Positions 1 through 12,219 of a DNA stretch of 64,000 nucleotides are shown one piece after another. Positions within the stretch are counted from its first letter, which is position 1; the number at the start of each line of letters is the position of its first letter. Below the pieces are notes generated by a model that saw only the letters and a program-made list of their open reading frames with translations, did no database searches and was not told the DNA's origin. A program made the position numbers and the translations under genes. Source of the DNA: Brasenia schreberi (Eukaryota; Streptophyta; Magnoliopsida; Nymphaeales; Cabombaceae); NCBI GenBank assembly GCA_036023115.1, contig JAYKKT010000064.1, forward strand, positions 4,035,001 through 4,099,000, read 5' to 3'.

Positions 1-1341
1 AGGATATTTTAAGATTTTTCTAAATAATTACTCATGTACATGAACACTGCTTGTTACTATGTGCCAACATATCTCTGTCTTTTTCAAATAGCTGTATTGA
101 CATGAAGTGCTTATCATATCTTAGGTATATAATTAAAATTTGATTGTTTTAATTAAATGTAGCTTTTGGGAGGTCTGCCCTCAATCCCTACTTGTTGATT
201 AAAAAGTTTAGGAAACATGAGTCACACTTCGTGTGCACCAGTGTGCACACACTATGGGTCCACATGCACAACAAATGCGCACGAGTGAGATGCACGTGTC
301 GTGCACGCACACAAGCCTACCACCTTTACTCTAGTAGGTTGTATTATTTATACTAATTTTTTCGCATAAGTGGTTATAACAGTTCTTGCAAAAAAAAAAA
401 TTTGTTTGTCGAGGAATTTTGGATAAGTTTGTTCATGTGTTAAAAATCAAAGACTAATGATTTACTTGTTTTTCTATCACATCTTGTATCTTTTTTTATG
501 AATAAAATTCCTATTTTTGACGTAAAAAATACCATAAAATACGAGTAAAGAGGTACTAATACTTATGCACAGTGCTCACGTACCTTTAGGTGAGGCCTCA
601 TCTAGGCTGTCTATCCTGAAAACCAGCGGCAGGGATCTTCATGGTGGGACCCGCAGGTGGAGCTTCTCGAGCAAAGTTCAAGCACAGTGAGCAGAGTTTG
701 AATCTGTTTCGATTCATTCATGCTCCTCAGAATTCATGCTTGTATTCATTTTAGTTCATGTTCAAAACAATTTCATGCTGACTACCGAAGACTCAATCAG
801 TACATATGTACATAAAAGTATTAAATTTTAATAGAATTTGAAGCAGTATATATATATATATATACATATGCCTGGAACCGATAATTTTATTAAAAGAATT
901 AAAATTTAATAAAAAAACATACTCAAACTGATGGTTTAAAAAAACCCAACTTTAGATCTTCAATCTTTTCTAAAAAATATTAAAATAATTTGTCGAATAA
1001 TTAAAATAGAAGTTTTTACATACAGTTACATGTAAAAGTTACATTTTCGTGTACCTAACAACAGTGGACTGTTCTCTGCTGACGTGTCAGTTTACGAAGT
1101 CACCGATCCTTCCCTGTGAAAGGCGGACGAAACGCCCGTCAAACGCCGTTAATATTCGTTTTAAATGCTGAAACGCCGTCTATGGAGACTGGAGTCGTTG
1201 TCCGATTTTTTTCATCAGTCATCAAATCGGCGACTTTAGGAGAACCCGTTCGATTCAGACAGAATTCCAATCCCTTCATATTTGTCTTCACCGGTTCGGC
1301 TGGGTTGTGTTTCTCCTATAAGTAACTTCCATTGTTTTTGC

Positions 1342-1385
<44 letters not shown>

Positions 1386-2734
1386 ATAATGTTTTTAATG
1401 CATAATTTTACACAAACATTTCTACTAATTGATCATTGAGACCAATTATAGAGATTTGAATTAAAAGTATTGTTGTGTTTTGTATTTTATATTCAATTCA
1501 TCATAAAGTAATTTAAATCTTAATTGTTGATCTCAAATAAATTTTGAATGATAGAAATGTTTACATAAGTCTATGCATCAAACAAAATTATGCAGCTAAG
1601 ATGTCTTATATATATAAGTCAAGTCTTGCCCGTTACTGACATGCACACTAATGTCTACTCATTACTTTTTTAGTACGAGTATAATTTAAAAAGTTTTAAA
1701 GACTTTTAAAAAAGTATGTAAGATAATGTTATTACACTTATATTTCTAAAAAGTATCCGTCAAACATAAGTAAACATCTTTAATGGTGGATAGAAATATA
1801 CACACAAATCAAAATGAATGCTCATATTATATAAAACCAAGCAACGGTAGTGACCAAGGTTCCATGTAATTTATCCAAGTAGGCATAGAATAAGGTTTGG
1901 TTTTAGTTTACTCGGATTAGGGGAGTCAGTGAAAGAGGCAGTTCACAAGCTAGTTACATAGATACACTGTAACTTGAACATGACTCTCTTTGGTTGAGCT
2001 TGTATCAAGCTTCACACGCCATCAAGTTGGGTTCAATCTCGCCAATACTTGGCTCGAATTGCTTGTGAGCCCAGCCTGATATAGCTTTGTACATGTAGAC
2101 ATTAAGTTAAAGCATAACTATCTTATGACTAATATCAAGTATAATATCTTGATCAAGCATAGTGTTGATCGGCTTATTTTTTATTTAAAATTTATTGTTT
2201 ATCCCATATCACGAGTTTTTAATTTGTTGGGCTAAGTTAGATTTCAAATTTGAACTCATTCACGAGCTTTATCAAGCTCATTATGGAGCTGAAGCTCGAC
2301 TTCATGGCGGATCTACAATGAACGGAATTGATGGGCTAGTTTGCCTCACCCAAAACCATTCAAGGAGCTATTCGCTCCACTCCAAAAGGGTTTCTAGATC
2401 CGCCACTGCTCGACTTAGTCCATAGTGTTGACATTGAACTTTACTTAAAACGGGACAAACTCCTTTTATCGAAAGAAAATTCAAAAAAGAAAAACAGCAT
2501 GCGCAGTGTCTCGAGGACGAATCACTTATGAACAAAATGCATATCTCCGAGAAGGCTATGGACCAGGAAACACAAGCCGGGTTGATTCTTAGAAGAACGA
2601 GACGGCAGGAATTCCGGTTCCATGCTTGCAAAGTGAAAAAAAAAACGAAAAGATCTTCTTGCCGTAGTTAATTTGGTGGGTAGATGTAGATCCGACTCAA
2701 GGATTAAGTGGCTCTGTTGCTGAGAGAATTTCTG
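1..2734. other. AT-rich intergenic DNA upstream of the ARF gene
   Basis: I see no gene here. The short open frames have no recognisable domains. The stretch holds alternating TG/CA-rich sequence near 225-300, a TA/GA microsatellite at 1342-1385, and a segment around 1900-2330 with repeated AAGCTTG/GCTCG-like words typical of decayed plant transposons. A promoter for the downstream ARF gene should lie in the last few hundred bases, but I see no convincing TATA box. Confidence 0.5.
1342..1385. repeat. (TA)n(GA)n compound microsatellite
   Basis: About 28 bases of alternating TA run directly into about 16 bases of alternating GA. The same TA-to-GA junction recurs at 20.83-20.93 kb, and in reverse order (CT then TA) at 18.85-18.94 kb. 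Confidence 0.95.
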
Positions 2735-2789
2735 CTATGCGGTACGGTCGTGGCACACGCCGCGCACACAGAGTTTTAGAGAGAGAGAG

Positions 2790-3005
2790 ATGGAGTATTA
2801 CACAAGGGAAGAGTGTCAACCGAAGAAGCGGTGTGCGACATTGAGGGAGGTGCAGATCAAAGGATGAGAAAGATGGATAGAGAAACCGTTGCCTTCTTAT
2901 GAAAACATGCAAGACGTTGTTGGTGGTGGTGAAAAAAACTGTTGTGACTGCGAACATCGCCTCCTTTCATCTTCTATGAATTCCTTTTCTGTATTGCGTT
3001 GCTGA
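2790..3005 (+). promoter_or_regulatory. Chain of four overlapping uORFs in the putative ARF 5' leader
   Basis: Four small ORFs lie head to tail: 2790-2867 (25 aa), 2864-2902 (12 aa), 2899-2979 (26 aa) and 2976-3005 (9 aa). At each junction the tetranucleotide ATGA holds both the next start and the previous stop, so reading passes through three frame changes without a gap. The fourth stops 70 bases before the proposed main ATG at 3076, and no other ATG lies between. An additional ATG at 2735 opens a 36-codon frame overlapping the first uORF if transcription starts that far upstream. ARF mRNAs are known for uORF control of translation; that this leader is transcribed is inferred. Confidence 0.55.
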
Positions 3006-3075
3006 TATTAAGTCTCTGGAGGGAGATTTTGTGTGTATTACAGTGATTACTTCTGGGTAAGAGGGGGAGAGAGAG

Positions 3076-4302
3076 ATGGCATGGGGTGGTGGTGAAAGAC
3101 GAGTGATTTCTGAGGGGTGTAACGTGGTAGTGGAGAAAAATGGTAAACATTTTTTCTCTCTCAACTCTCTGTTTCTTGTGTGATTACTTCATGTTTTTTT
3201 GAGTTGTGACGTTGACAATGCTATCGGTTGGTGTTGTTTGTTGATGGTTTGTAGATTGGTGGCTGCTGAAAGTTGTGCAATTCTTAGTTCACTGACACGT
3301 CTGTCTTGATGTCTCATGTTTTCCTGTTTTTTTATACGGATTCTGGTTTGGTTTCTGTTTTGGTATGAATAGAAGCAGCATGTTTCCCTTGTCCAGTAGG
3401 GCGTTCTCGCCTAAATTTCCTGGTTTCTATTTGGGTAGTACACTAGACAATGGATGCTGATATAATCACTATATTTTGGGGTTTACTGCAACCCCCTCTC
3501 ACGCCATATGGCTTGACTTCGTCAGGCTTCCTTTTCCTGCTGTTTCATATTTGCTTGTACTTATCGTTTCATGGTTGGCAATGTTGCTGTTTTGTTAAAT
3601 GGTGGTCGAGTTATTATGTTGGCATGCTGGACTTTGATTTTGTGATTTCAAGTTATTCTCAGTAACCTCTGTCATTAGAATTTTATTTTCTTTCTGCAAA
3701 AGTTTCTCTTTTTTCCTAGTTTGCTTCCCCATTCGCAGCCTTTCTTAGAAGTGTTTGGTTATAGTCTTTTGATAAATAGTGGCGCAGCGACTATTCCACC
3801 ACTTATTCAACTCCTGTGTTCCTCATATTTTTTCCTCTCGAATAAAACCGAGTACTAATGAATATGTATTTTAAGCGCAGATGATGATCTTCATAGCGAG
3901 CTGTGGCGTGCCTGTGCTGGTCCCCAAGTTTCCATGCCGAATATTGGGGACCTCGTCTATTACTTTCCTCAAGGACACATGGAACAAGTATTCTGGCCTC
4001 TTAACATGCATTTCCCCGCTTTTGGCTTTCTTTGTAGAAACAGCATGCATGATTTGGGGCATCCAAGAGGAGAATCTTGGTTTCTATTTTGCCATGGTTT
4101 CGTTACATTTCGTGCGTATGCTTCTTGCTTTCTTTTCAACTGAACATTTTCTCTCCTTTTGTCCTGTTTCTGTTTTCTCCAGGTAGCTGCTTCCGTCAAC
4201 CAAGGAGCAGAGATACAATTGCCCAAATATGACTTACCTTCCAAGATTCTTTGCAGAGTGATGGATATCAGGCTGCTGGTCTGTGTGTGCGTGTGTGCGT
4301 GC

Positions 4303-4338
<36 letters not shown>

Positions 4339-7300
4339 TTTCAGTAGCATTCAAAAATGAAAATCCAGTTTCATATAGGTAGCAACATACCTATCTGTTA
4401 GCAGTACAAGGCAAATACACAAAGACAACTCTGTGTGTGTGTGATATTCCAGAAATTTATGGATCTGGTATCATGCATGCTCTGGCAATTTTTGCTCAAG
4501 ATTTACCTGATGCAAACGCTTGCATGTTTAGTGCTTGTAGGTTATGTTCCTAATCTGTTTCAAGGCTCAGTTATGTTCTTCGATCTATTTTAAGGCATCT
4601 GCTTGGATTCCTTTTAAGAGACGGGTTGCAGGGTACTTAGTTCTCATGGCCCTGTACTGATATGTTCAAAGTGCCTAGTTTTGGTTTGTGGAAATTTGGT
4701 CTTCCTTCTTGTGATTAGAACCTGCGTCCTTTTGTTCTTTCTCCTCCAGTTATTTAGTGTTGAGTTGAATGATGCAGTTTCAGCAGAAAACTATGCTTAG
4801 TCTTGTGATGTTTTCTGCAGGCTGAACCAGACACTGATGAAGTATATTCACATTTTACATTGATTCCAGAGCCAGATGTAGGCATTCTTTGCATTTTATG
4901 TTTTAATGTGTTGAGATTTCTAACTGATAGAACTTGATGGTTGTTCTCATCTTATAACAGAAGGACCAATTTGTGAAAGAAGAGACTGCAAAACCACTGC
5001 TTCCCAGACCGAGCATGTGCAGTTTTTGCAAGACGTTGACTGCATCAGACACAAGCTCGCATGGTGGATTCTCTGTTTTGAGACGGCATGCTGATGAATG
5101 TCTTCCACCTCTGGTACATTCTTATTTTTGGGTGTCCGTCGTTTGAGATGCTTGGTTGGAGTCCAATTCAGCATGTACCTGATTATTGTTGCAATTATTG
5201 TGACTTATTTACTCTTTGTGCTGATTTTTTGGTTGTCAAGAGTCAAGCTTGATGAGCATTGAAGGGACAATATCACTGAAATAGTGAAATACTTGTGAAA
5301 CCGATGGTGTTTGATAAATTATTTTGGGAACATGAGCCTCATTACCCTTCTGTTGCTCCTTTAGGACTGATTTGATTGTTGATGGTCGAGAATGGTAAAC
5401 AACATTGAGCACGTGTGCTCTCATAGTCATAATTTTAAACATTTGCAGGGGGAATTTATTTTGGGGTTTATTAAGATGGGGCAATTGTGTTATTCTGAGT
5501 TAGATTTAAACCATTCCAATACTACTTACATGAATGGAAATTATAACATTATGAGAAACTCCCTTGCAGGATATGTCGCAGCAACCTCCAAATCAGGAGC
5601 TAGTGGCAAAGGACATTCATGGTATGCAGTGGCACTTCCGACACATATTCAGAGGTAAGACACAGCACATTGTTTCTCCATTTAGTAATGTCGCCTTTTC
5701 TGATGCATGTAATTTTGGATGCTTTCTTAAGAAGGTTCAAAACCAAAGCAAAGTCCAAATTGTAGTCAATCGCTTATATGACCTTAAATAATCGTCCAGC
5801 TAATCCAGCAGGCTTCCAAAGTTGAAGAAAATGATAAAGCTGATATTGCTTTCCTGTAGTTAAATGCTAACGTGACACGAGATCAGGCCTCAGAATCCAT
5901 GCAGCGTCACTTAGTGTGGGAAAGGCTTTGGTCTTGATGCTTTTTGTTATTTGGTTATTCACTACTCATGTGGAGACCTCTTCAAGTCTTTGAGGGTTCA
6001 ACTTTGCTGTTGAGCTGTCCATTTTTGTCAATAGTACAATTTTCTGTTTGGAACCTTTTGTGTTATGATGCAGTTTTACAAGATCCTCTGTTGTCCTTGT
6101 GTTCCATACTTCCAATATATAAACCACAGTTGTCAAATTTTCAGAACGAGTAAGGTCAATGACTCTAATATTATTGTGAGTTTGCAGGCCAGCCAAGACG
6201 ACACCTGCTTACTAGTGGTTGGAGTGCATTCGTTAGTGCCAAAAGGCTGGTTGCTGGGGATGCGTTTATTTTTGTCAGGTTAGTTTGTGAAATTGAAAAT
6301 TGGGATCAGCTTTCCCTGTATATAGTGTTAACTTAATGCCTAACTTCTACTTCTACTTCTACTTCTGTCATATCAACTGTTGCAGAGGTGAAAAGGGGGA
6401 TCTCCGTGTTGGGGTCAGACATGCATTGCGGCAACAGCCTACTTCTACTTCTGTCATATCAAGTCACAGTATGCACCTTGGTGTACTCGCAACTGCATCC
6501 CATGCTATTGCAGGTGGCACTATTTTCAGTGTCTTTTATAAACCTAGGTAAAGGGATCGACTTCTTATTTCAATAGATCCAGTTATATTGTTTGTTACTT
6601 TGTTAGACTCTCTAAACTTTAAGTGGTTCGATTATTGGCCATAATATGTCCTTCTTGAGAAAATTTAAGATTTTGATTTAAATTTAAGATCTCGTGTGAC
6701 CAGCAGGTGACCAAATTGTAACATTGTGTTCTTTCTCCCTTTCTTTGATTGGAAGACACTTTCTATTATTTGAGTTGGCATGATGGCTGGTTATTACACA
6801 GATACTTCTTCTTCTTTGCACTTCGCCTGACATCAGTTGTGCATGCATTGCACATAGATGACTATTTTTTAAGGTTCCTGTTGTATTCATGATTAGTTTC
6901 AAGTTGTAAGTTCACTTGAATTCCATTCTCTAGACATTTGTCCTCCATCAGTAGAACATCTTAGACAAATTAAAGGCAGAGCAAAACAGGAAGACTGAAA
7001 ATGTTATTCAAAAACAACATGTCTGCAAGGCATGATGCTTTTGCTGACAGTTTTCTGTTCACTGATGTTTAAGAGTCCAGCGGCTATCATTGAATGTAAT
7101 AAATGGAAAATGTTACACATTAGTCATCTTGTATCTTGCTCTGTTGCAACTTGCAGGCACTGAAATATATTTCTTTACAGGATGAGCCCTTCCGAGTTTA
7201 TAATACCATATGGTGAATATGTAGAATCCATGAGAAACACCTATTCCATTGGAATGAGATTCAGGATGCGGTTTGAATGTGAAGAAGATTCTCAAGAGCA

Positions 7301-9976
7301 AAGGTGTGAAACACAGTCAATTCAAAGATAAAGTTTTGATGTTTTCACTGCACTAACACTTGCATTAACCAGATTTACCGGCACAGTAATTGGCATTGGA
7401 GATACTGATCCTGTTCGATGGCTTGGATCAAAATGGCGATCTCTTAAGGTTCTGTATTTGCTGTGTCCATGCATGCCCCTGATGTGTGGGTGGGCGTGCT
7501 AGAGGCTTGATCTGACATCTTCTTTGGCGCAGGTGCAATGGGATGAAACATCTGTGATAACTGGCCCTGACAGAGTTTCTCCTTGGCAGATTGAACCTGC
7601 TTTTGGCTTCAACCCTTCAATTGCTCTGCCCATTCCACCACCTAAGAGGCCACGCTCAAATTCAACTTCTTCTGCTCCTGATCTTTCTGCTTTCGATAAG
7701 GATAGTGAGTGAATTTCTTTTACCACAACTTCATGTACGTAGATGTGGATGTTGCTGTTCTTTACTGGCAGAGGTCGTAGTTCCAAAGTTTGGAAGGTTG
7801 TTGCACCTTTGATAGGGTGACGTACTGACAGATGCGTATTTCATATTTCAGTAGCTTATAAAACCTTTCAGTATTGTCACTTCAATGTCGGTCTTGTTTC
7901 TTCTGCTTTATTGGCAAATCAACTGCGAATTTGTCCTAACAAAAGAATTGAAGAAAGTCATATTGAGTGATTTCATAATTTTGGAGTTTATTGTGGTGTT
8001 GTTTTCCAGAACTGCTTTATTTAGGTTCAAATAGCATATGCGACTAGCATTACCAACCTTCTAATATTAGAGAAGTCCATCATTTTGTTGGAATGCTGAG
8101 TCTGTGATTAGTACCTTTTTTCATGCATTACAACGTGTATCCGCTTTGTGGATTTTCAGCTGGCCTTGACATTTTTCTCGTGCTTTTGCATGTCTTTGGA
8201 ATGTGCTGCTGAAGGATATGGAACAGCTGTTCAATGTCAAGAAACAGCAACCTCAGGGCGGTGCTTCATGGAGATCGATGCACATTGTACAGCGCACAAG
8301 CTATTTCCATGCCACTTTGGGGAAGAAAATCAAGAATATAAGGGTGACAACCAAAAGGATGGTAACCTAGATGATGGGAGCCTTAAAGGGTATCTTCCCA
8401 GTGACATCGGTTCCTTCCTTGGCGATAAATGTCAACAAGTTTCTGCAAATGCTACAGAGCCTTCTGTTGTATCAATTGTAAATTTTAATGGTAATGACTT
8501 TCAGCAGCGGAATGGCAGCAGTGCAATAGATGATCCGGCAACACATGTCGGTTCTACTGCTGTGAAGATTTTCGGTCAAATGTTGGTACGCTCTCAAGAC
8601 ATGTCTGACAAGATGGCAGTGTCAGAGATGGCTTCCTATTGTTTTCGTACATCTGCTGAAACACATAGCACAAGGACGATTCCTTGGTCTGCAGCAAATT
8701 TGGTTGCTTTAGATCCTGAGCAGATTTTACAATGGCCGAAGGAGACAAAGTCTATCGCTAGTTTGGGTGCTCTATGCCATGAGGAGAAACCTGGCAGTGA
8801 TGGAACTTGGACGGAGATGTCCTGCAAAACTGCCAATGGTGTGACTAGGAGCTGCACTAAAGTAAATTCCTGAGTTAATCGACAAATCTTTTTTCCTCCT
8901 CATTTGCCATAAATGCGTCATTTCATATGTTTATTTTTTATTTTGACAGGTTCACAAGCAGGGCAATGCCCTCGGGAGGTCGGTGGATCTTACAAGATTA
9001 AATGGTTATGATGAGCTTGTCCTGGAACTTGATCGCATGTTCGACTTTAATGGGGATTTGGTTGATCCGTGCAAAGGTTGGCAGATTGTATACACGGATG
9101 ACGAAGGGGACATGATGCTTGTCGGGGATGATCCTTGGCCGTAAGTTTGCACCCTCTTTTTTTCTTTCATGCTTCCTAGGCTTTTCACATACTTCAGCAA
9201 GCAATTGTTTTTCGTGACTTGGGATCAACTGTTTCTCGCTTTATGTCTTTCACTCTGCTTATAAGAATTACAAGTCGATCAGATTATTAGAATGCAATGC
9301 TGAAGACCATCGATTGAGCTAGTTTCTGGTGGAAATGAAAAGGAACATGCCTTTGGTTTCTGAAAGCAGGCAAACCTGTAATTCTTGGTAGCTTGATCCC
9401 CCTTCTTTCGTGGTCTACTATACACATCTTGTTTCTGCACTCAACTGTCCAGAACGTCTTCATTTTACCATAATACTGGGCCTTAAAGAGCTGAATGAGA
9501 ACCAGCTATGACCTTGGACGTAGCATTTTAATTTTTGGTCTTCTAAGAGTCCCATGTCTAATTCCTTCAGTGAAAAGTCAGTGACCTAATGTTCGCATGA
9601 CCCTGATGCAACAGTGTTACTTTTTTCTTTTGAGGGCAAGAGGAGTCATGTAGTAGCAAACAATGAAGGAAAGCTGTACGTAAAGTTCTTTATCTATAGA
9701 ACATCTGAAAATGCTGCGGAGTTACTTGAGTGTGCCTCATCAAACGCACTTGTTTCATGTATAAATGTTAATAATTTGCTGTTGTAGTAGTGATGTTTAT
9801 GTTTCTGTTGCTAAAATAACCTAACATACAACAGGGAATTTGGTGGGATGGTTCGGAAAATTTCAATCCATACACGTGAGGAAGTTCAGAATATGAGGCC
9901 AAGAACTCAAAGCCCAAGGCGCAACGAGGCATCTGGTGAACCTGTTTCAAGAAGACATTTCCACTCCGATACTTAG
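3076..9976 (+). CDS. Auxin response factor, ARF2-like (class B, repressor clade)
   Basis: Nuclear transcription factor that binds auxin response elements. Coding exons: 3076-3142, 3881-3987, 4183-4278, 4821-4877, 4961-5113, 5570-5654, 6188-6278, 6386-6547, 7181-7303, 7373-7448, 7533-7704, about 8215-8861, 8950-9140 and 9835-9976, giving about 722 aa; all introns are GT-AG and phases match. The N-terminus reads into ELWRACAGP and [10 protein letters not shown]. The B3 domain follows ([47 protein letters not shown]), then the ARF middle domain ([46 protein letters not shown]), a proline/serine-rich middle region, and a C-terminal PB1 domain ([19 protein letters not shown], then [14 protein letters not shown]). 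Residues after the middle domain ([10 protein letters not shown]) resemble ARF2 more than ARF1, ARF3 or ARF4. The start at 3076 is chosen because its exon splices in phase to the conserved block. The exon 12 acceptor is uncertain: the stronger-looking AG at 8159 breaks the frame, while 8214 keeps it. Confidence 0.93.
8223..8243 (+). promoter_or_regulatory. Degenerate tasiARF target-site position in the ARF coding region
   Basis: In ARF2/3/4 genes the TAS3-derived tasiARF pairs with a 21-nt site encoding the heptapeptide KVLQGQE. Here the same place in the same frame encodes TAVQCQE. By eye about 14 of 21 bases agree with the remembered consensus, with the 3' part GTCAAGAA intact and most changes in the 5' half. 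This both supports the reading frame of exon 12 and suggests weakened or lost targeting. The comparison is from memory, not from an alignment. Confidence 0.45.
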
Positions 9977-10193
9977 AGCTGCTTCACATTCTATTCCCGA
10001 ACTGCTAAGCTGCATTCTAGTATCTCATGCTCCAATATATGAGTGAGCCAGAGACGGTTTGGTGACTGCCCACTTCCCAGTTTTGAACCTACTATTGCGT
10101 AATTGCAAGGGGAAATACCCTTTGTAAATTGCAGACAGTGCTTCTGTATAGTGTATATCGTAAATATATGAATATATTGTGTAAATAGGTATG

Positions 10194-10199
10194 AATAAA
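10194..10199 (+). terminator. Polyadenylation signal of the ARF gene
   Basis: An AATAAA hexamer lies about 218 bases after the ARF stop codon, in AU-rich sequence (GTGTATATCGTAAATATATG just before it) typical of plant 3' ends. The 3' UTR therefore probably runs from 9977 to about 10220. Confidence 0.6.
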
Positions 10200-10219
10200 A
10201 TTTTCAGGTTTCCATCTCT

Positions 10220-11147
10220 TATGCTCTTTGTACATGGACTATTAATTATCTCTATACATGTATGTATGTACGAATTTTGTATATATGAAGAAAACGTTTG
10301 GTTTATGTTCTTCCTGGATCACTGCATTGTTGGATGTCTAATAATATGATTATGAATTTGTGTAGGACTTAACAAGGGAAGCGAGATCTCTCCCCCCGGC
10401 CAACTGCCTTGGCTCATTAAGCATCAGTTTTGTAAGATAAAAAGGTAAAAATGGTGACCACGATTTGCTTCAGCAGTGACTGGCTTATTCTGAAATAGAA
10501 AGAACAAATGGACTTATGGCGAGCCTACCACTACATAAACTGCAGTGAAGTATGCTTATTCATGGACTTCAACAATTAGCCACCCACTTTGGTTGGTTCA
10601 AATGGTTCGGCACTTGTTCCCCTCAAGCTAAGGTCCCAAATGAGGTGGGGACCTTGCGGGCTATGGATTAGGGATGACAATAGACCCAAATGGGGCGGGA
10701 GGGAAATACCCAACCCGACCCGAATGACACGAGAGGAAAATACCCAACCCAATACCCCGACCTGTGTATGTATCATGATGCACGTACTAGAACTGAAAGT
10801 CTAGACCATCGATGCAAGCTAGCACCACAGATTAAGGAACCCAAGTCTCAAACTCAGGTCAGTCTACAGAGGCAGGAACCAAGTGAACATCCTTCTAGCA
10901 AGAGACAAGATGTACCTCTATGGAACCGGCCCTCCAGATCAAACACAATAGACTTTAGGTTTTAACCACAGAGTGGTTACCAACATTAAGACCAAGGCAT
11001 TTCCCCATCCATCACCCATTAATCACACGGCACCTTTGGACCAAACAGTAAGCAGAAAGAATGGTTTATTATTTCCTGAAAATAAAGGTTATCAGTTCAG
11101 TGGAGAAGTACGGAAAGGGGTACAACATGAAGTATGTACATAGTCAG
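10220..11147. other. Intergenic DNA with a decayed repeat
   Basis: No gene is recognisable. Around 10669 the words TTAGGGATGACAATAG and then GGGGCGGGAGGGAAATACCC resemble the ends of hAT-like MITEs, one of which is better preserved at 48.1-48.5 kb. Open frames here are short and without domains. Confidence 0.4.
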
Positions 11148-11925
11148 AATTACTTTGAGTTCTTCCAAGCCTCCCCCTTCTCCCAGTTTCCAGTCTTGTC
11201 AATTTGAAATTTTGCACACAAGAGCCTTTTCAATGAAAACAATCAGTTCCTTTCCTTTGTTAGTGTTGCAGCATCACCTTGGGAGTCCCCTATACTGCAT
11301 TTTCAGAGAAAGCATGTCATCGATGCATTATTATTTTATTGTATAGGCAAGGGAACATGCCAGATATCATTGATCAGTTTTAACATATATTAAGTTGACA
11401 AAAATGAAAAAAGTCCTACCAAAATATCATCCGAAGAAACAACCAAAGCTTGACACTGGACTACAGATCTGAAATACCATCCTAGAAATGAAGCAACCTT
11501 GACACTGTGAACTAGTCAAGATGTGCCCTTCTCTTCTCAATTACTTCGAGTTCTTCCAAGCCTCCCTTCTCCCAGTTTCCAGTCTTGTCAATTTGAAATT
11601 TTGCACATAAGAGCCTTTTCAATGAAAACAATCAGTTCCTTTCCTTTGTTAGTGTTGCGGCATCACCTTGGGAGTCCCCTGTACTGCATTTTCAGAGAAA
11701 GCATGTCATCGATGCATTATTATTTTATTGTATATGCAAGGGAACATGCCAGATATCATTGATCAGTTTTAACATATATTAAGCTGACAAATGAAAAAAG
11801 TCCTACCAAAATATCATCCGAAGAAACAACCAAAGCTTGACACTGGACTACAGATCTCAAATACCATCCTAGAAATGAAGCAACCTTGACACTGTGAACT
11901 AGTCAAGATGTGCCCTTCTTCTATG
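11148..11925. repeat. Tandem duplication of about 390 bp
   Basis: The segment 11148-11538 is repeated immediately as 11539 to about 11925. Both copies start at AATTACTT(T/C)GAGTTCTTCC and end at GAACTAGTCAAGATGTGCCC. They differ by only a few substitutions and small indels (for example CCTCCCCCTT versus CCTCCCTT), so the duplication is recent. It lies just 3' of the MED19-like gene on the minus strand and may include its 3' end. No domain is encoded. Confidence 0.9.
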
Positions 11926-12219
11926 TTCCAAGAAGAAACTCATTGCATAAGTTCAATCATCACTGCAGAGTTTTGACAAGAAACACGTACCCTCAAGTAT
12001 CAGGGCTATCACATAATCAACCACGTAAATTGAATAATAGGGATTTACCCAATGGTAAAGTTTCATTAAAGCCAATCTGGTACTTCTGGAATTCCTGGTA
12101 TAGTTAGAGCACAAATAACTATGATTTATGTGTCGGTTCAACTTGGAGGAGCCAAAGACGAAGCTTTTTATTTTTATAAATGATGTTAAAATGTACAGGA
12201 CATCAAGGATGAAGCAAAC

